From DASRWT01 sp963748485 (GTDB lineage Bacteria; Methylomirabilota; Methylomirabilia; Rokubacteriales; CSP1-6), in the NCBI GenBank assembly GCA_963748485.1, contig CAVVJF010000009.1, positions 1,580,103-1,644,102 on the forward strand: a DNA stretch of 64,000 bases. The letters are read 5' to 3'. Position 1 is the first letter of the stretch. Every line of letters begins with the position of its first letter. Shown one piece after another: positions 58,898 through 64,000 of the stretch. The notes under the pieces are model-generated. The model did not search any database, had not been told where the DNA came from, and worked only from the letters and a program-made list of their open reading frames with translations. The translations under genes were made by a program, and so were the position numbers.

Positions 58898-61183
58898 ATG
58901 GCCGAGACCAACGGGACCAACGGTCAGCACGCGGTCGGCAGCCGCAACATCCGTCCGGACGGGATGGACAAGGTCACCGGGCGTGCGCGCTTCGGGGCCG
59001 ACTACAACCTGGCCGGCCAGCTCATCGGCCGTGTGCTGCGCAGCCCGCATGCGCACGCGCGGATCGTATCCATCGACACTTCCAAGGCGGAGGCGCTGCC
59101 CGGCGTCAAGGCCGTCATCACCCGGGACGATTTCCCGGACCAGTCGTCGGAGTTCATCCCCGCCGGCGAAATGATGATGAACTACAAGGACGTGGTGCGG
59201 AACGTGATGGCCCGCGAGAAGGCCCTCTACGAGGGCCACGCGGTGGCCGCCGTCGCCGCCACCAGCGTCACCATCGCCCGGCGCGCGCTCAAGCTCATCG
59301 ACGTCAAGTATGAGATCCTGCCCCACGTGATCGACGTCGTCGAGGCGATGGCGCCGAACGCGCCGCTGCTCCACGACGATCTCTTCACCGTCGGCGTGGA
59401 GCCCAAGCCCGAGAAGCCCTCCAATATCGCGAAGCGCATCGAGATCAAGCAAGGCGACGTCGAGGCCGGCTTCGCAAAAGCCGAGGTCGTGGTGGACCGC
59501 GAGTTCAAGACCGCCCCCGTACACCAGGGCTACATCGAGCCGCATGCCGCGCTGGCCACCGTGTCCGAGGACGGCACCACCGAGGTGTGGACGACGACGC
59601 AGGGGCACTACATCGTCCGCGCCCACTGCGCGCGCCTGCTCGGCATGGACATCGGCAAGGTGCGCGTCACCGCCACCGAGATCGGCGGCGGGTTCGGCGG
59701 CAAGACCGTCGTGTACCTCGAGCCGCTCGCCATCGCGCTGTCCAAGAAGGCCAAGCGGCCGGTAAAGATGGTCATGTCGCGCGAGGAGGTGTTCAAGGCC
59801 TCCGGCCCGACTTCTGGAGCCACTGTTCGGGTAAAGATGGGGGCGACTCGGGATGGCAAGTTCGTGGCCGGCTTCGCCGAGCTCAAGTATCAGGCGGGGG
59901 CCTTCCAGGGCTCGCCCGTGCAGCCGGGTGTCATGTGTGCCTACGCCCCCTACGACATCGACAACGTCCACGTCATCGGCTACGACGTGGTGTCGAACCG
60001 GCCGAAGGTGGCCGCCTATCGGGCTCCCGGCGCGCCCATCTCCGAGTACGCAGTGGAGAGCGTGGTGGACGAGATCGCCAAGAAGCTCGGCATCGACCCC
60101 ATCCAGCTCCGCATGATGAACGCCGCCCGCGAGGGCACCAAGGCCGCGTACGGCCCGAAGTTCGGCCCCATTGGCCTGGAAGAGACGCTCAACTCCATCA
60201 AGAAGACCGAGCACTGGAACACGCCGCTGCGGAAGTGGCAGGGACGTGGCGTGGCCTCCGGCTTCTGGTTCAACATCGGCGGCGAGACCTGCGTCTCCCT
60301 CACCGTGAACGAGGACGGGACGGTCTCGCTCATGGCGGGGACGCCGGACATCGGCGGGCTCCGAGCCTCGCTGGCCGCCGTGGCCGCGGACGAGCTGGGC
60401 GTGCCCTACGACAAGGTGCGGCCGATCATCGGCGACACCGGCTCGCTCGGCTTCAACTTCCTCACCGGCGGCAGCCGCTCGGCCTTCTCGGGCTCCATGG
60501 CCATCGTGGAGGCGGCCAAGCTCATCAGGGCCGATCTCATCGCGCGCGCCTGCAAGCTCTGGGAGGCCAAGCCGGATCAGGTAGAGTGGAAGGACGGCGC
60601 GGTGCGTCCACTGGGCGCCCTCGCCGAGAAGGTCAAGCCGATGACGGTGGTGGACTTCGCCAAGGTCGCGGGCAAGACCGGCGGGCCCATCGCCGGGCTC
60701 GGCCGGATCAACGCCCAGGGCGCGGGCCCGAGCTTCGGCACGCATCTGGTCGATCTCGAGGTGGATCCCGAGACCGGGCGCGTCACCATTCTCCGCTACA
60801 CGGTGGCGCAGGACGCGGGCAAAGCGCTCCATCCCGCCTACGTCGAGGGGCAGTATCAGGGCGGCGCCGTGCAGGGCATCGGCTGGGCGCTCAACGAGGA
60901 ATACGTCTACGGCGCTGACGGCAAGCTCCAGAACGCGGGCTTCCTCGACTACCGCATGCCGGTGGCCTCGGACGTGCCGATGATCGACACCGTGCTCGTG
61001 GAGGTCGGCAACCCGAAGCACCCGTACGGGGTGCGCGGCGTCGGCGAGACGCCCATCGTCCCGCCGCTCGGCGCCATCGCCAACGCCATGGAGAACGCCA
61101 CCGGCATCCGCTTCACCGAGCTGCCGATGTCGCCGCCCAAGGTGCTCAAGGCGCTCAAGGACAAGGGCCTGAACAAGGCCTGA
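58898..61183 (+). CDS. Molybdenum hydroxylase large subunit (xanthine dehydrogenase/CoxL family)
   Basis: Molybdopterin-binding subunit of 761 aa. Landmarks: IRPDGMDKVTGRARFGADY at the N-terminus, ATEIGGGFGGKTVVYLEPLA near 265, YRAPGAPISEYAVESVVDEIA near 375, and GVRGVGETPIVPPLGAI with the catalytic glutamate at Glu717. The loop that is AYxCSFR in form I CO dehydrogenase is AAYRAPGAP here, so it is not a form I CoxL; it belongs with general hydroxylases acting on aldehydes, N-heterocycles or CoA esters. A MoaD-like gene follows 15 bp later in the same operon. Confidence 0.88.
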   Translation: MAETNGTNGQHAVGSRNIRPDGMDKVTGRARFGADYNLAGQLIGRVLRSPHAHARIVSIDTSKAEALPGVKAVITRDDFPDQSSEFIPAGEMMMNYKDVVRNVMAREKALYEGHAVAAVAATSVTIARRALKLIDVKYEILPHVIDVVEAMAPNAPLLHDDLFTVGVEPKPEKPSNIAKRIEIKQGDVEAGFAKAEVVVDREFKTAPVHQGYIEPHAALATVSEDGTTEVWTTTQGHYIVRAHCARLLGMDIGKVRVTATEIGGGFGGKTVVYLEPLAIALSKKAKRPVKMVMSREEVFKASGPTSGATVRVKMGATRDGKFVAGFAELKYQAGAFQGSPVQPGVMCAYAPYDIDNVHVIGYDVVSNRPKVAAYRAPGAPISEYAVESVVDEIAKKLGIDPIQLRMMNAAREGTKAAYGPKFGPIGLEETLNSIKKTEHWNTPLRKWQGRGVASGFWFNIGGETCVSLTVNEDGTVSLMAGTPDIGGLRASLAAVAADELGVPYDKVRPIIGDTGSLGFNFLTGGSRSAFSGSMAIVEAAKLIRADLIARACKLWEAKPDQVEWKDGAVRPLGALAEKVKPMTVVDFAKVAGKTGGPIAGLGRINAQGAGPSFGTHLVDLEVDPETGRVTILRYTVAQDAGKALHPAYVEGQYQGGAVQGIGWALNEEYVYGADGKLQNAGFLDYRMPVASDVPMIDTVLVEVGNPKHPYGVRGVGETPIVPPLGAIANAMENATGIRFTELPMSPPKVLKALKDKGLNKA

Positions 61184-61198
61184 GAAGGACGGAAACGC

Positions 61199-61444
61199 AT
61201 GGCGCGAGTGGTGCTGGTCGGCAACCTCGCGCAGCTGACGGGAGGCGTCGCCGAGTTCGATCTCTCGGCGACGTCCGTCAAGCAGCTCTTCGATCAGCTC
61301 GGCGAGCTCCATCCCGCCATCAAGCCACATCTCGAGGAGGGCGTGGCCGTCGCGATCAACGGCCAGATCGTCCAGGAATCGCTCTTCGAGCCGATCCCCG
61401 AGGGGAGCGAGGTATTCCTGCTCCCCGCGATCGCCGGCGGCTAG
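61199..61444 (+). CDS. MoaD/ThiS family sulfur-carrier protein
   Basis: Ubiquitin-fold protein of 81 aa ending in the Gly-Gly needed for thiocarboxylation (LPAIAGG). Core segments are ARVVLVGNLAQLTGG, FDQLGELHPAIKPHLEEGVAVAINGQIV and IPEGSEVFLLP. MoaD gives sulfur to make the molybdopterin dithiolene. Its position as the last gene of a molybdenum hydroxylase operon suggests cofactor supply dedicated to, or timed with, that enzyme. No MoaE or MoeB is adjacent, so it must use unlinked partners. Confidence 0.88.
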   Translation: MARVVLVGNLAQLTGGVAEFDLSATSVKQLFDQLGELHPAIKPHLEEGVAVAINGQIVQESLFEPIPEGSEVFLLPAIAGG

Positions 61445-61447
61445 CCC

Positions 61448-61906
61448 CTACTTCTTCTCCGCGGACGTGGACGTCGCCGGCCCCATGCCCCAGACCTGGA
61501 TCACCACTTCTTCGTCTTTGGCGCCGTCGTAGTGGACCTTGTTGGCGTAGTGGATGACGTAGCTGCCTGCGGGCGCGGGCACCGTCGCGTCCGGATCGAA
61601 TTTCTCGCCGGTGCCCATCCACCACGTGCCCGAGATCACCACGAAGAAGCGGTCGTTGGGGTGGAAGTGCGGGCGGCTCATGTTTCCCTTGAGCCAGCGG
61701 AGGCGTACCACGTAGGGGCCGGGCTTGCTGGGATCCCCGAAGAGCACGGCCGACTCATTGGTGCCCGCCGCGTTCCGCACCCACTTGATCTCGGACGGCG
61801 GGGTGAAATCGACCGCGCTGCGGTCGAGTTCGGCGGCGAGCGCGATGGGGGTGGCGAGCAGCAGGGCGGCCAGGGCAACGACGAGTGCGCGAGCGATCGG
61901 GATCAT
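61448..61906 (-). CDS. Exported cupin-domain protein
   Basis: Periplasmic single-domain cupin of 152 aa. The signal peptide is IPIARALVVALAALLLATPIALAAE. The cupin motif 1 His pair is in MSRPHFHPNDRFFVVISG and a further conserved region is AGSYVIHYANKVHYDG. The start at 61906 has a GGAGGAG ribosome site; a longer frame to 61942 does not. Function is unknown; the family binds a metal ion. It is convergent with the MoaD gene (3 bp apart) and divergent from the aldo/keto reductase. Confidence 0.82.
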   Translation of the reverse strand: MIPIARALVVALAALLLATPIALAAELDRSAVDFTPPSEIKWVRNAAGTNESAVLFGDPSKPGPYVVRLRWLKGNMSRPHFHPNDRFFVVISGTWWMGTGEKFDPDATVPAPAGSYVIHYANKVHYDGAKDEEVVIQVWGMGPATSTSAEKK

Positions 61907-61928
61907 GGGCGTCTCCTCCGGGCTCTGA

Positions 61929-61934
61929 TATGCT
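61929..61934 (+). promoter_or_regulatory. Candidate -10 box for the aldo/keto reductase gene, leaderless
   Basis: TATGCT with exactly six bases between it and the ATG at 61941, the same box and spacing as at 39460. No ribosome site is present. Confidence 0.3.
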
Positions 61935-61940
61935 CCGGCC

Positions 61941-62981
61941 ATGCGCTACCGCCCCTTCGGCCGTACCGGTCTCCAGGTCTCTGCGGTGGGATTCGGCTGC
62001 TGGCCCATGGCCGGCGATCGCTACGGCGCCATCGAGGACGACGAGGCCGTCAAGGCCATCCATCGCGCTCTGGACCGGGGCGTCAACTGCGTGGACACCG
62101 CGCCCGCCTACGGCGCCGGCCACTCGGAAGAAGTGGTAGCGCGCGCGCTGGAGAGCCGGCGGAAGAACATCATCCTCGTCACCAAGTGCGGCGTGAAGGC
62201 GCCGCCACCCGGTCAGCTCGGCCCTCTGCGGGACGCGAGCCGCGAGAACATCCTCCGCGAGGTCGACGCGAGCCTCAAACGCCTGCGCACGGACTGGGTC
62301 GACGTGCTCCTCGTGCATTGGCCGGATGCGAAGACCCCGTTCGAGGAGAGCATGCGCGCGCTGGAGGAGGTCGTGGCCTCCGGCCGCGCGCGCTTCGTCG
62401 GCGTGTCGAACTTCACCGGGGACATGCTCCGCGAGTGCCTGCGCACGCGCCGGGTGGACGTCTCGCAGGTCGGCTATCACATGTTCGACCGCCGTCAGGA
62501 AACCGAGACCTTCCCGCTGTGCCGCGAGGAAGGGATCGGCGTCATGGGCTACGGCTCGCTCGGCCACGGCCTCCTCACCGGCGCGTTCTCCTCCGACACC
62601 TCCTTCGACCTGAAGCATGACTGGCGCGGAGGCGGCGTGGCCTTCGGCCAGCCCATCTTCAAGCGCGAGAACTTCCAGAGCAATCTCGGCGTGATCGAGC
62701 GGCTGCGCCGCGAGGTGGCCCAGCCGCGCGGAGTGCCGTTGAGCCAGATCGCGCTCGCCTGGGTGCTCGCCAACCCCGCCGTCAGCACCGCGCTGGTGGG
62801 CGCGCGCACCCCCGCCGAGGTGGATGCCAACGACGCGGGCGCCGAGCTGACGCTCTCGCCCGCCGAGCTCGCCACCGTCGACGGGATCCTCGCGGGCGTG
62901 GCCGGGCGCGTGCGCGAGTTCACGCCGCTGCGGCCGGCCATGGAGCCGTGGGGCGAGGAGATCCCCGCCGGCCGCGCCTGA
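61941..62981 (+). CDS. Aldo/keto reductase
   Basis: NADPH-dependent (beta/alpha)8 reductase of 346 aa. The catalytic tetrad is Asp52, Tyr57, Lys82 and His126 (CVDTAPAYG, VTKCG, LLVHWPD). FVGVSNFTGDMLRECL and the C-terminal LSQIALAWVLANPAVSTALVGARTPAEVDAN form the cofactor side. It resembles the general L-glyceraldehyde-3-phosphate/Kv-beta-like AKR branch. The next gene starts 9 bp downstream, so it is probably co-transcribed with an LLM monooxygenase. Confidence 0.92.
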   Translation: MRYRPFGRTGLQVSAVGFGCWPMAGDRYGAIEDDEAVKAIHRALDRGVNCVDTAPAYGAGHSEEVVARALESRRKNIILVTKCGVKAPPPGQLGPLRDASRENILREVDASLKRLRTDWVDVLLVHWPDAKTPFEESMRALEEVVASGRARFVGVSNFTGDMLRECLRTRRVDVSQVGYHMFDRRQETETFPLCREEGIGVMGYGSLGHGLLTGAFSSDTSFDLKHDWRGGGVAFGQPIFKRENFQSNLGVIERLRREVAQPRGVPLSQIALAWVLANPAVSTALVGARTPAEVDANDAGAELTLSPAELATVDGILAGVAGRVREFTPLRPAMEPWGEEIPAGRA

Positions 62982-62990
62982 GGGACCGCC

Positions 62991-64000
62991 GTGCACTTCG
63001 GGATCTTCGTCGAGGAGCTGCGCCAGGGGGCAAGCCAGGCGGACGCCTTCCGCGACATCTTCGACCTGGCCGACCGGGCCGAAGCCTGGGGCGTCGAGTG
63101 CGTGTGGCTCGGCGAGATACACTTCACGCCCACGCGCTCGGTGATCTCGGCCTCGCTGCAGGTGGCGAGCGCCATCGCCGCGCGGACCCGCCGGCTACGC
63201 GTGGGCACCGCCGTGCAGGTCCTGCCCTTGAATCACCCGCTGCGCATCGCCGAAGAAGTGGCCACCGTCGATCACATCAGCGGGGGGCGCTTCGAGTTCG
63301 GCATCGGGCGCAGCGGCGTGGTGCGCACCTACGACGTCTACGGCATCCCCTACGCGGAGAGCCAGGCGCGCTTCCGCGAGGCGCTGGAGATCATCCGTCT
63401 CGCCTGGAAGGGCGAGCCCTTCAGCTACGAGGGCGCGTTCTACCGCGTGCAGGGCGCGGTGGTGGCGCCGCGGCCCGTGCAGCAGCCGCATCCGCCCATC
63501 CGCATGGCCACCACCAGCGACGAGACCTTCCCGGCGGCGGGACGCATGGGTCTCCCCATCTTCGTGGGCCTGCGCACCACCGAGATCGCCGACCTCCAGA
63601 CCCAGCTCGCCGCGTATCGTCAAGGCTGGCGCGACGCCGGGCATGAGGGCGAGGGCAGCGTATATCTCCGCCTCCCCGTCTACGCCTCACCCACCGAGGC
63701 GGGCGCGCGCGAGGAGCCGCGCGAGAGCATGGCCGCCTTCTTCGCCCGCCAGACCGAGCTGGCGCGCGCCGCGGTGGGCCGCGCTGGCGCGGGACCGGCC
63801 GACCAGCGCCGCATGCAGGCCGAGCGCATGGCGGCCCTTACCTACGACGACGTCCTGGCGCGAAAGGTCGCGTTCGGCACCGCCGCCGGCGTCACCCGGC
63901 GCCTCAAAGAGCTGGCGGTGGAGCTGGGCCTCGACGGCATCATCGCCGAGCTCAACCCGGGCGGCCTGATCCCGCCCGAGCTGGAGACGCGCAGCCTTCG
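62991..64000 (+). CDS. LLM-class flavin-dependent monooxygenase (3'-partial)
   Basis: Luciferase-like monooxygenase open to the window end, at least 336 aa. It begins at GTG with HFGIFVEELRQGASQADAF, then WLGEIHFTPTRSV, LPLNHPLRIAEEVATVDHISGGRFEFGIGRSG and RPVQQPHPPIRMATTSDE, all standard family blocks. The C-terminal region (RKVAFGTAAGVTRRLKELAVELGLDGIIAELNPGG) reaches the usual end of the fold, so only a few residues are likely to be missing. It is 9 bp after the aldo/keto reductase. Confidence 0.87.
   Translation, partial: MHFGIFVEELRQGASQADAFRDIFDLADRAEAWGVECVWLGEIHFTPTRSVISASLQVASAIAARTRRLRVGTAVQVLPLNHPLRIAEEVATVDHISGGRFEFGIGRSGVVRTYDVYGIPYAESQARFREALEIIRLAWKGEPFSYEGAFYRVQGAVVAPRPVQQPHPPIRMATTSDETFPAAGRMGLPIFVGLRTTEIADLQTQLAAYRQGWRDAGHEGEGSVYLRLPVYASPTEAGAREEPRESMAAFFARQTELARAAVGRAGAGPADQRRMQAERMAALTYDDVLARKVAFGTAAGVTRRLKELAVELGLDGIIAELNPGGLIPPELETRSL

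Noticed and set aside
57556..61183. Aerobic CO dehydrogenase (coxMSL)
   Set aside because: The subunit order fits, but the large subunit lacks the AYxCSFR loop of form I CoxL, having AAYRAPGAP instead.
1..64000. tRNA, rRNA, CRISPR array, insertion sequence or prophage
   Set aside because: I looked for cloverleaf-like stretches, regularly spaced repeats, transposase or integrase motifs and found none; tRNA detection by eye is not exhaustive.

Overview
The window is 64 kb of dense, high-GC bacterial chromosome (about 70% G+C by eye, third codon positions almost all G or C). Genes are packed with 4-bp ATGA/GTGA overlaps within operons and CTAG-type overlaps between convergent stops. There is no phage, IS element, CRISPR array, rRNA or tRNA that I can see. 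The repertoire is typical of uncultured, metabolically versatile soil bacteria: five luciferase-like flavin monooxygenases, two molybdenum hydroxylases, two CaiB/BaiF CoA transferases, Rieske, P450, HpaB and TauD oxygenases, amidohydrolases and orphan substrate-binding proteins. It reads most like a Rokubacteria/Methylomirabilota-type metagenomic contig. That placement is inference from gene content; no marker gene is present to prove it.

Layout. 1-3.8 kb: end of a poly-N-acetylglucosamine export locus (pgaA, partial and frameshifted, then pgaB). 3.9-7.9 kb: PAS histidine kinase, Rieske oxygenase, Ca2+/H+ exchanger and a two-helix K+-channel-like protein. 7.85-11.7 kb (minus): peptide-type substrate-binding protein, tandem universal stress protein, LarA-like racemase. 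11.8-16.7 kb: a flavin monooxygenase, then a PaoABC-type aldehyde oxidoreductase. 16.7-22.4 kb: CBS protein, HD protein, CinA, amidohydrolase, M81 peptidase. 22.4-28.5 kb: MFS exporter and a five-gene minus-strand oxidative operon (CMD-family protein, an unrecognised 533-aa protein, P450, F420/FMN-type oxidoreductase, VOC dioxygenase). 28.6-32.3 kb: zinc dehydrogenase, then threonine synthase coupled to a cystathionine gamma-synthase-like enzyme. 32.3-34.1 kb (minus): hotdog protein and HpaB-like monooxygenase. 34.2-39.5 kb: TPP enzyme, CoA transferase, enolase-superfamily enzyme and MFS transporter behind a good promoter. 39.5-43.7 kb: another substrate-binding protein, TauD dioxygenase, tandem Uma2 proteins, FAD oxidoreductase. 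43.7-53.4 kb: a MaoC / acyl-CoA ligase / flavin monooxygenase operon, a GIY-YIG nuclease, a small secreted protein, an amidohydrolase, a CoA transferase, a flavin monooxygenase and an enoyl-CoA hydratase. 53.4-56.4 kb: a long palindrome, then PQQ-type sugar dehydrogenase, dihaem cytochrome c and HbpS/GlcG protein, and a small membrane protein with a textbook terminator. 56.7-64 kb: HpcH/HpaI aldolase, a second molybdenum hydroxylase operon ending in a MoaD-like gene, a periplasmic cupin, an aldo/keto reductase, and a flavin monooxygenase that runs off the end.

How it fits together. The oxygenases, CoA transferases, acyl-CoA ligase, hydratases, aldolase and dehydrogenases look like several separate small catabolic modules for organic acids, aromatics or terpenoid-like compounds. 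None has an adjacent transcriptional regulator, so regulation is probably global or by the one sensor kinase.

Data quality. Six genes between 44.6 and 53.3 kb are broken by nine single-base insertions, every one repairable to a normal protein; pgaA carries one single-base deletion. I treat these as probable sequence errors and annotate the genes across the breaks.
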